From: Salinigranum marinum
Lineage (GTDB): Archaea; Halobacteriota; Halobacteria; Halobacteriales; Haloferacaceae
Direction: 5' to 3'
Assembly: GCF_024228675.1 (NCBI RefSeq)
Contig: NZ_CP100461.1
Location: forward strand, 1,674,001 to 1,738,000
DNA length: 64,000 nucleotides
The notes below the pieces were generated by a model, which was not told the origin of the DNA, made no database searches, and worked only from the letters and a program-made list of their open reading frames with translations. The translations under genes and the position numbers were made by a program. This document shows, one piece after another, positions 41,839-51,941 of this stretch; the first letter of the stretch is position 1, and each line of letters opens with the position of its first letter.

Positions 41839-43584
41839 ATGGACTCGATCGCACCCGGCGACTCCATCGGAACGGGGATCTCGGCCGAGCAGTTGGCGGA
41901 GGAGATCGGCCTCGACGCCGAGGAGATCGCCTGGCGGAAGGAGTTTCTGAACTTCACCAGCGAGGACGAACAGCGGCTGGCGTCGATGTCGGCGGTCGTC
42001 GAGTCGAAGGAAGAGGAACTCGTCGAGGCGTTTCTCGAACCGATCCTCTCGGACGCGCGCACGAGGGAGATCGTCGGGCGCTCGCCCCGGACGAACGACC
42101 AGTTGGAAGCGATCGTCTCGGGCTACCTCGAGATGTTCACCGGCGGGACGTACGACCAGCAGTACTACACCCACCGGTGTCGCATCGGCCGACTCCACGA
42201 CCGCCTGGACATGCCGCTGCACTACTTCGGCGGCATGTTCGGGAACTTCCTGAACATCCTCCTGGACGAGATCGAGTCCCTGACCGTGGAGTCGGCCACC
42301 GAGTCGCTGTCGGCCGAGGACGCGGCGGACGTCGAGGCGTCGATCGGCGAGGGGTTCGCCAACGCGCGGGCGGCGGTCCGTGGGGCGAACCTCGACATGC
42401 AGGTCGTCAACGACACCTACCTCCACTCGTACTCGCGGGAGATGCGCGAGGAGATCGACAAGTCGCGGGAGATGCGCGAACGGATCGCCGGGACGGTCGA
42501 GTCGCTCGGGACGGAGGCGGCGTCGGCCGCCGAGGGGGTCGACACCATCGACGCGCTGGCGGCGGAACAGACCGCGAACACGGAGGAACTCGCCGACGGG
42601 CTCTCGGATCTCTCCGCCTCCGTCGAGGAGGTCGCTGCGACGGCCGACGAGGTGTCCGCCACGAGCACTCGGGCCGAGGAGATGGCCGAGGAGGGCCACG
42701 AGGCGGCCGCCAACGCCGCGGAGACGATGGCGCGGGTCGACGACGCCCGCGGGGACATCACGGAGCGCGTCGACACGCTCGTCGACACCATCGACGAGAT
42801 CGACGAGATCGTCGAGGTGATCAACGGGATCGCCGAGCAGACGAACCTGCTGGCGCTGAACGCCTCGATCGAGGCCGCCCGCGCCGGCGAGGCCGGGTCC
42901 GGCTTCGCCGTCGTCGCCGACGAGGTGAAGGCGCTGGCGAACGAGTCGAAAGAGCAGGCCGAACGGGTCGAGGGGATGATCGACGAGGTGACCGACCACA
43001 TCGACGAGACGGCGGTCAGTCTCGACGACGCCGACGACCACATCAGACGGGGGATCGACGAGGTCGAGGAGTCGATGACGCGGCTCGAACGCATCCGCGA
43101 CGCCGTCGAGGAGGCGTCGACGGGAATCGGGGAGGTGGCCCGCGCGACCGATGACCAGGCGGAGACGAGCGCCCAACTCGCCCAGCGGGTCGACGACACG
43201 GCCGACCGGGCCGACGAGGTGGCCGCGGAACTCGACGAACTCCTCGAGAGCGTCCGGTCGCAGTCCGACACCGCGACGGAGATCGACGAGGCGCTCGACG
43301 AACTCGAATCGGTCGAGGCAGCCGCGGGCGACACCAGTGCCCGGACGCGGACGCAGGCGACGACCGACGGGGGAACCGCGTCGACTCCCGGCCGTGGACG
43401 GGGAGGGTCGAACGACTTCGAGTGGAGCCGTGAGGCGACCGGGAACGACGGCGGTGAGTCCGCCGAGACGGGCGGCGACGGCCTCCCCGCAGGGATGCCC
43501 GGCTTCGTGAAGGAGATGCTCGATGAGGAGACGAAAGCGCAGATCAGACGGGGCGAACTCGATCGGCCCGAGTGGACGAAGTAG
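41839..43584 (+). CDS. hemAT: HemAT-type globin-coupled aerotaxis transducer
   Basis: 581 residues, soluble (no TM segments). N-terminal globin domain (25-185): the proximal heme histidine is H120 in [17 protein letters not shown] long coiled-coil signalling domain follows, with the methyl-accepting hairpin tip [21 protein letters not shown] in the middle and Glu-rich methylation helices on both sides. It senses oxygen and passes the signal to CheA/CheW. The C-terminus ends in a conserved-looking [20 protein letters not shown] segment. No chemotaxis genes are adjacent. Confidence 0.94.
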   Translation: MDSIAPGDSIGTGISAEQLAEEIGLDAEEIAWRKEFLNFTSEDEQRLASMSAVVESKEEELVEAFLEPILSDARTREIVGRSPRTNDQLEAIVSGYLEMFTGGTYDQQYYTHRCRIGRLHDRLDMPLHYFGGMFGNFLNILLDEIESLTVESATESLSAEDAADVEASIGEGFANARAAVRGANLDMQVVNDTYLHSYSREMREEIDKSREMRERIAGTVESLGTEAASAAEGVDTIDALAAEQTANTEELADGLSDLSASVEEVAATADEVSATSTRAEEMAEEGHEAAANAAETMARVDDARGDITERVDTLVDTIDEIDEIVEVINGIAEQTNLLALNASIEAARAGEAGSGFAVVADEVKALANESKEQAERVEGMIDEVTDHIDETAVSLDDADDHIRRGIDEVEESMTRLERIRDAVEEASTGIGEVARATDDQAETSAQLAQRVDDTADRADEVAAELDELLESVRSQSDTATEIDEALDELESVEAAAGDTSARTRTQATTDGGTASTPGRGRGGSNDFEWSREATGNDGGESAETGGDGLPAGMPGFVKEMLDEETKAQIRRGELDRPEWTK

Positions 43585-43651
43585 GCTGACGCGTCTCTCG
43601 CCGACGCCCGTTCCGACGAGTTCAAAAAACCCGCGCGTCAATCTTCGGTCC

Positions 43652-45133
<1,482 letters not shown>

Positions 45134-45165
45134 CCGGCCCGGGAACCCCGGCCCGACCGGTCGGC

Positions 45166-45471
45166 TCAGTCCATCGTGATCCAGACGAGAAAGCCCACGC
45201 CGATCGTCTCGAGGACGTGGAGCGACATCATCCCCTGCCAGGCGATGTCGGGCACTGCGGAGGAGAACCAGACGGAGAGCGTCGGATCGACCAGGTAGAT
45301 GTAGAGGGCGACGAGGTTCTCCAAGAGGAGGAGGACGGCGAACACCATGAGCCCGAGCGCGTGCTTCGAGCGGAGGTCGAGGTAGTTTCGACCCCAGATA
45401 GACAGCAGGACGGCGAGGAGCAGAACGTTGAGTCCCGCCGTGACCCGCGCGACGTCGAACCAGAGGCTCAT
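45166..45471 (-). CDS. Small membrane protein paired with HTH regulator
   Basis: 101 residues with three hydrophobic helices (about 8-26, 37-60, 79-99) and short charged loops (RNYLDLRSKHALG). Downstream of the HTH gene by 88 nt, same direction, a pairing seen repeatedly in haloarchaea. No catalytic motif. Possibly a membrane sensor whose signal reaches the HTH protein; inference only. Confidence 0.72.
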   Translation of the reverse strand: MSLWFDVARVTAGLNVLLLAVLLSIWGRNYLDLRSKHALGLMVFAVLLLLENLVALYIYLVDPTLSVWFSSAVPDIAWQGMMSLHVLETIGVGFLVWITMD

Positions 45472-45559
45472 CTACTCCTCTCTAGCGATTCGGACATGAA
45501 ATAGACTTTCCCAAATTCGTCCATAGTCGGGACTCCACTCGGCGCGGCCGTGCTCGGGC

Positions 45560-45835
45560 TCACTCTACCTGCTCCATGATGGTCTCGATCGTCTCCCAGT
45601 GGTGGCGGGCACGGTCCGAAGGGAGGTAGACGGCTCCGTACCCGTCGCCGCTCTTCTGTACGACGTCGTTCTCGACCAGGACGTCGAGGTGGTGTCGAAC
45701 CGTCTTGTAGTCGAGGTCGAGGCTCTCGGCGAGCTGGTTCGCGTTTCGCGGTCGCTCGTCGACCGCCCTGAGGATACGGAGGCGGTTTTTGCCACCTCGC
45801 GTTCCGGTGAACACGTACCAGAGGACCGCCTCCAT
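45560..45835 (-). CDS. ArsR-like winged-helix transcriptional regulator
   Basis: 91 residues from MEAVLWYVFTGTRGGKNRLRIL. Winged HTH with the recognition helix in DLDYKTVRHHLDVLVENDVV and a beta wing GDGYGAVYLPSDRA, ending in a C-terminal helix WETIETIMEQVE. ArsR/MarR-like, common in haloarchaea with small membrane partners. No metal-binding Cys or His motif, so the inducer is unknown. Confidence 0.88.
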   Translation of the reverse strand: MEAVLWYVFTGTRGGKNRLRILRAVDERPRNANQLAESLDLDYKTVRHHLDVLVENDVVQKSGDGYGAVYLPSDRARHHWETIETIMEQVE

Positions 45836-45918
45836 CACCCCACCCGACACACCCCCGATACGTAAGGTCATCGACAGAGTACGGTCGTGATCCAGCTACG
45901 GGAGTCGGACGCAGAGCG

Positions 45919-46200
45919 TCACATGGTGAACAGATGTGAGCCCTCGGGAACGTCGAACAGCCCCATCCGGACCCCGGCGTCGAGCCAGCCGTAGCCGTAC
46001 GAAAACGACGCCAGCGCGTTGACGAGATCGTCCTCGTCCCGGAAGTGGCGACCGTCGTCGAGGTACGACCGAGCCATCTCCTCGCACTCGGCGGCGGCGT
46101 CGCCGAGCGGCGTCCCGGACGGGGCGGTCACCGTCGCCGCCGCGAGCGCCGCGTCGAGCATTCTTTCGTACCGGTCGGTCTTCTCCGCGAGATCGGCCAT
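45919..46200 (-). CDS. DUF357 family protein
   Basis: 93 residues. A helical family found throughout archaea. Matching parts are KTDRYERMLDAALAAATV at the start and ALASFSYGYGWLDAGVRMGLF near the end. DUF357 proteins have a helical-hairpin fold like TPR-type adaptors; no enzymatic activity is known. Confidence 0.9.
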   Translation of the reverse strand: MADLAEKTDRYERMLDAALAAATVTAPSGTPLGDAAAECEEMARSYLDDGRHFRDEDDLVNALASFSYGYGWLDAGVRMGLFDVPEGSHLFTM

Positions 46201-46399
46201 GCCGAACGCAGCCGTCGCGGGTCAAAGAGCGCTTCGACGCGGCGACCGTGGGCACGGTCCGGATCGGACTCGGCGCGCCGTCCGTCACGCTCGCGACTGC
46301 CCGGCGGCGGCCGTGTGGTGTGGTATTGCCTGGCGAGTGGGCGCCGATCGGTGCACGACAGCACAAGCGTAATAGCCCGTCACCGGCAACGACGTACCA

Positions 46400-47527
46400 A
46401 TGACAGAGACGTCGCAGGACGCCGACGTGACCGAACACCGTCGGCTCGTCATCGCCGGATCGGGCATCGCCGGGCTCACCGCCGCGATTTACGCGGCGCG
46501 GTCGAACAACGACCCGCTCGTGTTCGAGGGCGACGAACCGGGCGGCCAGCTGACGCTCACCACCGAGGTCGACAACTACCCCGGCTTCCCCGAGGGGATC
46601 TCTGGACCCGAACTCGTGACGAACATGAAAGAGCAGGCCAAGCGCTTCGGTGCCGAGGTGAAACACGGCATCGTCGAGTCCGTCGAGCGCGTCGAGCGAA
46701 GCTCGACCGCTGACCAGAACGCGACGCGTCCTGGTGATGACTCCCCGCGCCCGTTCCGCGTCGAACTGAAGAACGGCGACGTCTACACCGCCGACGCCGT
46801 GATCGCGGCGTCGGGGGCCTCCGCGCGGACGCTTGGCGTCCCCGGCGAGGACGACCTCATGGGGTACGGGCTGTCGACGTGTGCGACGTGCGACGGGGCC
46901 TTTTTCCGCGACGAGAAGATCATGGTCGTCGGCGGCGGCGACGCCGCGATGGAGGAGGCGAACTTCCTCACCAAGTTCGCCTCGACGGTCTACCTCGTGC
47001 ACCGCCGCGAGGAGTTCCGCGCCGAGGACTACTGGATCGATCGCACGATGGAGAAGGTCGAGGACGGAGAGATCGAGATCATGCGCAACACCGAACTGAC
47101 CGAGATTCACGGCAGTCCCGAGGAGGGCGTCGACCACGTCACGCTGGTCCGTCACCCCGAGGGGCATCCGAAGGAGAAGCTCGACTCCGAGCGGGCCGAC
47201 GAGGTCGAGGAGTTCGACTTCGACGTCGGGGCCGTGTTCTACGCCATCGGCCACACGCCCAACACGGCGTATCTGGAGGGAACGGGCGTGGAGATGGACG
47301 ACGACGGCTACCTGCGAACGAAGGGAGGCTTCGGCGGCGGGCAGACCGCAACGGACGTCGACGGCATCTTCGGGGCCGGCGACGTCGTCGACTACCACTA
47401 CCAGCAGGCGATCACCGCCGGCGGGATGGGGAGCAAGGCCGCGATCGATGCCGACGACTACCTGGAGGACCTCGAACGCTCGCCCGTCGCGACGGGCGAA
47501 CCCGCCACGGTCGAATCGGACGACTGA
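46400..47527 (+). CDS. trxB: Thioredoxin reductase (NAD(P)H:disulfide oxidoreductase)
   Basis: 375 residues. FAD-binding Rossmann motif GSGIAGLTAAIYAAR (18-32), redox motif CATC in STCATCDGAFF, NAD(P)-binding motif VVGGGDAAMEEA, and the C-terminal FAD contact GIFGAGDVVDYHYQQAITAGGMG. It reduces thioredoxins using FAD and a CxxC disulfide. The insert of about 20 residues (ERSSTADQNATRPGDDS) near residue 105 and the acidic tail are typical halophilic additions. Start MTETSQDAD fits the family. Confidence 0.95.
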   Translation: MTETSQDADVTEHRRLVIAGSGIAGLTAAIYAARSNNDPLVFEGDEPGGQLTLTTEVDNYPGFPEGISGPELVTNMKEQAKRFGAEVKHGIVESVERVERSSTADQNATRPGDDSPRPFRVELKNGDVYTADAVIAASGASARTLGVPGEDDLMGYGLSTCATCDGAFFRDEKIMVVGGGDAAMEEANFLTKFASTVYLVHRREEFRAEDYWIDRTMEKVEDGEIEIMRNTELTEIHGSPEEGVDHVTLVRHPEGHPKEKLDSERADEVEEFDFDVGAVFYAIGHTPNTAYLEGTGVEMDDDGYLRTKGGFGGGQTATDVDGIFGAGDVVDYHYQQAITAGGMGSKAAIDADDYLEDLERSPVATGEPATVESDD

Positions 47528-47632
47528 GCCCGACACGCGGGACGCGCGGTCTCCCCGATCCTCCCCCGCCAACCGTGCGCGGAGGTGGTCCGAATCCCAC
47601 AGACCCTTTAGTGGGGATCACCCAGGGAGGGT

Positions 47633-47917
47633 ATGGTCGAAACCGAGACGTACACCATCGAAGGACCCGGCGGCGACACGGAAGCGATCGAACTCCCGGC
47701 CGGCCTCGTCGACGTGTTCGCCGAACAGGGCGAGGAACCGACCGACGTCGTCGGCGACATCGTCGTGCAGGCGTTCGCACAGCAGGCACACGTCGTCGTC
47801 CACCACGCCGAGGGCGACACCCCCGGCGACCTCGAGGCGCTCAACGACGAGATGGAGCGGCTCTTCGAGGAGCGCTTCGGCGTCTCGCTCGCCGACGCGA
47901 TGGGCCACTCGCACTAG
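47633..47917 (+). CDS. Small acidic hypothetical protein
   Basis: 94 residues, acidic, alpha/beta in appearance (TYTIEGPGGDTEAIELPAGLVDVFAEQGE; VVQAFAQQAHVVVHHAEGD). A His-rich end, AMGHSH, is short. The pattern of a conserved-looking small haloarchaeal family with no known role. It is followed at once by a T-run terminator. Confidence 0.75.
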   Translation: MVETETYTIEGPGGDTEAIELPAGLVDVFAEQGEEPTDVVGDIVVQAFAQQAHVVVHHAEGDTPGDLEALNDEMERLFEERFGVSLADAMGHSH

Positions 47918-47920
47918 CGC

Positions 47921-47927
47921 TTTTTTT
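47921..47927 (+). terminator. Poly-T terminator after the acidic small gene
   Basis: Seven consecutive T residues starting 4 nt after the stop codon at 47917. Confidence 0.6.
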
Positions 47928-48120
47928 ACGAGCCAGCCGCTCCGACAGCCCCCACGGGGAATCGCGGGGAAGTTCCCGGCGCGCCGGGACCGAGCGGTCG
48001 CTCCCTCGTGGCACCGGTCGGATAGAAGAAACGGAGCGTAGCGGTCACGACCCTCACGCACGCGCGGGCCGGCCGCGTCCGTCCCGGCGGTGGTGACGTG
48101 ACACGGAGTTGCTGCCGACG

Positions 48121-48297
48121 CTACTTCTCGTCGCCGCCATCGGTCAGCAGGTCGACGTCCTCGGCCGGGTCGTCGACGAGGAACGCCGGTTCGTCCGGTT
48201 CCTCGCTGTCCTCGGCGTCGTCAGTTCCGTACTCGTCCGTGGCGTGCGCTTCCCACCGTCGGTCGTCGATGTGGTGGCACATGGTACACAAACACAT
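48121..48297 (-). CDS. Mini-protein with N-terminal Cys/His cluster beside ZIP transporter
   Basis: 58 residues starting MCLCTMCHHIDD: Cys at 2, 4 and 7 and His at 8 and 9 give a dense soft-metal site at the extreme N-terminus, followed by a highly acidic, disordered-looking tail (DEPAFLVDDPAEDVDLL). It starts 51 nt after the ZIP gene stop on the same strand, so the two are probably one transcript. The metal-site arrangement suggests a metal sensor or chaperone for the transported ion; that is inference. Confidence 0.6.
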   Translation of the reverse strand: MCLCTMCHHIDDRRWEAHATDEYGTDDAEDSEEPDEPAFLVDDPAEDVDLLTDGGDEK

Positions 48298-48347
48298 AGT
48301 GGGTCGACGCACGACAAGCTTTCGGCCGGCTCCGGACCGCGGCAGAG

Positions 48348-49190
48348 TCAGAGGAACGCCAGCGGCACCATCACCGCAAAGCCCGCCGCGAGCCCCGCGA
48401 GGAGTTCGCGCTTGCCGCCGCCGGGAAGCCCCCGGCCGAGTTCGAGCGCCTCGGGGATGAACTCCGTGAGGACGAGGTAGATCATCGCGCCGGCGGCGAA
48501 GCCGAAGCCGAACGGGAGGAAATCGCGGGCGAGGCGGACGAAGTAGAAGGCGATGACCGCGCCCACGGGCTGGGGGAGCGACGAGAAGACGGCCCACCAG
48601 ACCATCCGCCACTCCGAGACGCCCATCGCCCGCAGCGGGATGGAGATGGCGAGCCCCTCGGGGACGTTGTGGATGGAGATGGCGACCGTCATGAAGATCC
48701 CCAGCACGGGTACGACGAAGCCGAACAGCGTCGGCCCCGAGAAGCCGAGGTCGGCGAAGGCGACGCCGACCGCGACGCCCTCGGGGAACGAGTGGACGGT
48801 GAGGATTCCGAGGATCAACAGGAGTTTCTTGAAGTCGGCCTCCTCGTACCGTTTCGGGGAGACCTCGTAGTCGTCGATGATCCGGTGGGCGACGACAACG
48901 AGAAAGACGCCGGTCGACAGCCCCACGACCAGGAGGCCGACGAGGCGGGGGGGAACCGCACCGACCACGAGTCCGTCGAACGAGAGCGTCACGTACGTGC
49001 CGAACGCTTCGAGGACGAGTCCGAACACCGACGCCGAAACCATGATGCCGGAGGCGACCCCCCACAGCGCCACGTTCCAGCGGTCACCGACATCCTCGAC
49101 GAAGAAGAACGGGATCGCACCGAGGCCGGTTGCCAGCGCCGTGATGAACCCGGCGACGAAGACGAACGTGAGGCTCGCGAAGTCGACCAT
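48348..49190 (-). CDS. ZIP-family metal (Zn/Fe) transporter
   Basis: 280 residues with about eight TM helices. The two signature metal-binding helices are intact: HSFPEGVAVGVAFA (TM4) and HNVPEGLAISIPLRA (TM5), with the H-x2-PEG pattern. The loop between TM3 and TM4 (YEVSPKRYEEADFKK) is only moderately charged and has no His-rich stretch. It moves divalent metal ions across the membrane. The promoter carries a perfect inverted repeat at 49215-49229. Confidence 0.93.
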   Translation of the reverse strand: MVDFASLTFVFVAGFITALATGLGAIPFFFVEDVGDRWNVALWGVASGIMVSASVFGLVLEAFGTYVTLSFDGLVVGAVPPRLVGLLVVGLSTGVFLVVVAHRIIDDYEVSPKRYEEADFKKLLLILGILTVHSFPEGVAVGVAFADLGFSGPTLFGFVVPVLGIFMTVAISIHNVPEGLAISIPLRAMGVSEWRMVWWAVFSSLPQPVGAVIAFYFVRLARDFLPFGFGFAAGAMIYLVLTEFIPEALELGRGLPGGGKRELLAGLAAGFAVMVPLAFL

Positions 49191-49665
49191 CGGCGGATGC
49201 TACCACCAGGGCTTTGATAAGTATTATCATCTTCTCGATAGTTTTCGGGATCCCTAAATCCGAGATGGCCGGCTCGGGGCACGATTCGGGAGACGCGAGT
49301 CGGACGTGGGTGTCAACTGACCGTCGCTCGGAGAGGAGAGGGGCGGTGTGGACCGCCCGGACACATGGTACAGAGGGCGCGCATCGACGTCGGTCGGGCT
49401 GTGTGCGCCTGCGGTCGGGTGGAAGCCGCAGTTTGTCTCCCCACCTCCCCTCGATCGGACGACCGTCGTCGACTGTGCGCGTTCGGTAGTTCGGAAGAGA
49501 GTACATAAGACTAGTCGTCTGAGTATCACTTCAGATATCAGTTCGGCCAAAACGGGCGAGCGGTTACCCCATCGACCAGGACCCGGGAGTTCCTGGTCGT
49601 GTCAGGGCCGCGTCGCGGTCACGTCGCCGCCCAGGAGTTTTGTCGGTGGGTTCCGTCGCCCGAGT
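49191..49665. other. Divergent intergenic region between ZIP transporter and YbaK-like gene
   Basis: About 475 nt without a supported gene. The left end carries the ZIP promoter with the inverted repeat. A second A/T-rich stretch with GACTAGTC and CAGATATCAG (49501-49545) looks like another promoter, but it lies 120 nt or more from the right-hand gene and could serve a leader or small RNA. No repeat or RNA fold that I can support. Confidence 0.4.
49215..49229. promoter_or_regulatory. Palindromic operator candidate at the ZIP promoter
   Basis: TGATAA-GTA-TTATCA: six-base arms around a 3-nt centre, 25-39 nt upstream of the ZIP ATG at 49190, i.e. over the expected TATA/BRE position. Binding there would block transcription initiation. 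A dimeric metal-dependent repressor (DtxR/SirR-like) is a plausible ligand; not shown. Confidence 0.45.
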
Positions 49666-50142
49666 ATGCATCCACGAGCGGCCGAGTTCGCCGAGCGCGC
49701 GAGGGAACAGTACGGCGTCGACGTCGCGGTCGAGGAGTTCGCCGATGGGACCAAGACCGCGGCCGACGCCGCGGCGGCCGTCGGCTGTGAGGTCGCCCAG
49801 ATCGCCAGTAGCCTCGCGTTCGACGCCGGCGACGAGCTCGTGGTCGTCGTGACCAGTGGAGCCAACCGTGTCAGCGAGACGCGGCTCGCCGATCACCTCG
49901 GCGTCGACGGGTCGGCGGTGGCGATGGCGGACCCCGACCGTATCGCCGACCGTCTCGGCTGGTCGATCGGCGGGGTGCCACCCTTCTGTCACGACGCGGA
50001 CGTCACCGTGCTCTTCGACGAGACGCTCCTCGATCACGAACGGGTGTGGGCCGCCGCCGGCACCCCCGAGGCGGTGTTTCCGATGGCCCCCGAGGAGATG
50101 CGTTCGCTCGCGGGCGCTCGGGCCGTCGGCGTGACCGAGTGA
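49666..50142 (+). CDS. YbaK/ProX-type aminoacyl-tRNA deacylase
   Basis: 158 residues from MHPRAAEFAERAREQYG. YbaK/EbsC fold: EFADGTKTAADAAAAVGCEVAQIASSLAFD (with the Lys at about 31) and RVSETRLADHLGVD, GWSIGGVPPFCH and PMAPEEMRSL are the usual blocks. Such enzymes clear mischarged tRNAs (for example Cys- or Ala-tRNA-Pro). The fold is certain; the exact substrate is not. Confidence 0.92.
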   Translation: MHPRAAEFAERAREQYGVDVAVEEFADGTKTAADAAAAVGCEVAQIASSLAFDAGDELVVVVTSGANRVSETRLADHLGVDGSAVAMADPDRIADRLGWSIGGVPPFCHDADVTVLFDETLLDHERVWAAAGTPEAVFPMAPEEMRSLAGARAVGVTE

Positions 50143-50208
50143 CGTTCGTCGCTCGCGGGCTGCCGAGCACCAGAAGGCACATGACACCGATGGACGAACG
50201 ACCCTGAC

Positions 50209-51513
50209 GTGTCCCCGCCATTGCTCTCCCGGCGACGGTTCCTCGCGGTTGCGACGGCGGCGCTCGCCGCCACGAGCGGCTGTGCCGCGCTCCCGAACGG
50301 CTCCGTCCCACCCGTCCTGGTCCGTGCACGAACCCGACACACGGCGACCCCGTCCGTCGAGACGACCCTCCCCGTCTTCGAGAGCCACGTCGACGCTTAC
50401 CGTGCGCGCCTCAAGCGTGCCGTCCCTCGCGCCGAACGAGCGTGGAGCACCATCGACCGCGACGCGCTGCCCGACGTTCCCACCTACACTCACGAGGATG
50501 TCACGGACGCCCGGGCGTTCCTCACGGAACTCGACGCGAAGCCACGGAACTCCGACACGATCGGGACGGCGATGTGGCGCGTCGCGACGGCCGTCGGAGC
50601 CCTCGCATACGCGAAGGCGCTCGACGGTTCGCTCGACCTCGACGACCTCGTCGGCCGGGCCCGTGAGACGCGGTCGGCGTTCGACTCGCTCCGGGTCGAC
50701 CACGCGTGCGCCGATCCCGCACGGTACCTCCCGTACGCCCGCCGCATCGACCACCAGCGGTGGTGGGGTCGGCGCGGGGCGGCGGCGGTCGTCCCCGGCG
50801 GCGACGTTCAGTCGGGGGCCGACCGGTCTACCCCGGAGGGGCAGGCGAGCCTGTTCGGCCAGCACGCAAGGGCACGCGCCCGGCTCCTCGACGTCCGGCA
50901 GTACCGGGCGGTCGCCCGGAAACGGCCACTGGGCGACGGCGATCCGAGCGTCGAGCGCCGACCGTTCGCCGACGCGCTCGCGCGGAACGTCCAGGCGCTC
51001 GTCGCCGACCTCGACCCGCTTGTCGCGCGGTTCGAGACGTTCGAGGACGAACACGAGCGCTACCCCGACGCGTTCGCCGACGGGATCTGGACCCGGGGGA
51101 TGCGCGGCCGGAACGAGGTCCGCGAGGGTGCGTACCGCGGGACGAACGGCTACCCCGCGTTCGGCGCGGCCAAGGCGGCCGCGGGGTTCGTCCACAGCCA
51201 CGCGTTCGTCGACGCGCTGGAGACGCTCGACCCGTCGTCGCCGCCGGACGCCGACGCGGTGTTCGAGGAGAAGCGCGCGGCGCGGGGGGCCCTGCGGCGT
51301 CGGCTCGACGATGGCCCCTCGCCGCTCGTTCGCGACCACCTCCGCCACGCAACGGGGGCGATGGAGAGCGGCGACATCACGCTGAGGCAGTTCGGACGAG
51401 GAAACGACGTCTCGCCCGTCCGACTGCGGACCGAGGCGTGGGTCCACTACCACGCCGCGCGGGTCGCCGCCGAGCGCGCGGACGAGGTCGAGACGGTTCT
51501 CGTTCGGCGGTGA
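50209..51513 (+). CDS. Tat-exported lipoprotein of unknown function
   Basis: 434 residues from a GTG. The signal MSPPLLSRRRFLAVATAALA has a twin-arginine motif and ends in a lipobox-like ATSGC. The mature part is Arg/Ala/Asp-rich and looks helical (VDAYRARLKRAVPRAERAWSTI; FADALARNVQALVADLDPLVARFETFEDEHE). No catalytic motif or known domain. Function unknown; surface-attached. An internal ATG choice is less likely because it would remove the signal. Confidence 0.78.
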   Translation: MSPPLLSRRRFLAVATAALAATSGCAALPNGSVPPVLVRARTRHTATPSVETTLPVFESHVDAYRARLKRAVPRAERAWSTIDRDALPDVPTYTHEDVTDARAFLTELDAKPRNSDTIGTAMWRVATAVGALAYAKALDGSLDLDDLVGRARETRSAFDSLRVDHACADPARYLPYARRIDHQRWWGRRGAAAVVPGGDVQSGADRSTPEGQASLFGQHARARARLLDVRQYRAVARKRPLGDGDPSVERRPFADALARNVQALVADLDPLVARFETFEDEHERYPDAFADGIWTRGMRGRNEVREGAYRGTNGYPAFGAAKAAAGFVHSHAFVDALETLDPSSPPDADAVFEEKRAARGALRRRLDDGPSPLVRDHLRHATGAMESGDITLRQFGRGNDVSPVRLRTEAWVHYHAARVAAERADEVETVLVRR

Positions 51514-51553
51514 TCACGGCTGGACTTTTGCCGCCGCACGTCGGAATGTCGGT

Positions 51554-51853
51554 ATGAACGCCGCTGTCGAAGGAGACGAGGCCGACGAGACGGTCCGTGT
51601 TTGGCTCGTCGAGCGGACGTACTCGGACGACGAGCAGAACGTCATCATCCTCGTCTACGCCACCCCGGACGGGGAACGCTACTACCGCAAGGAGCGTGCG
51701 CTCGTGAGTTTCACCGATCGGCGCGACACCACGGCGGCGGTCGACGTCGGCCCCGAGTCGCTGGGACGGGTCGACGACGAGGAGACGCGCGAGCGCTACG
51801 CGGCGGAAGCAGGGCGGATGCGTGCGGCGCACGACCCCGCCGACGTCGTCTGA
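51554..51853 (+). CDS. Small hypothetical protein
   Basis: 99 residues. Strand-rich first half (VRVWLVERTYSDDEQNVIILVYATPDGERYYRKERAL) and a helical acidic second half (DDEETRERYAAEAGRMRAAHDP). Only 40 nt separates it from the lipoprotein stop, so they may be co-transcribed. No family recognised. Confidence 0.75.
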   Translation: MNAAVEGDEADETVRVWLVERTYSDDEQNVIILVYATPDGERYYRKERALVSFTDRRDTTAAVDVGPESLGRVDDEETRERYAAEAGRMRAAHDPADVV

Positions 51854-51909
51854 CGCTGACACCTCCCCCGCCGGCGGGCGATTCTCACCGTGCGGGGGAG
51901 ACTCGGCGG

Positions 51910-51917
51910 TTTTAATT
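51910..51917 (+). promoter_or_regulatory. TATA box of the ADP-forming acetate-CoA ligase gene
   Basis: TTTTAATT, 25-32 nt before the ATG at 51942; indicates a leaderless transcript. Confidence 0.6.
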
Positions 51918-51941
51918 CCGTCCCGAGTCAGGGTTTAGACG

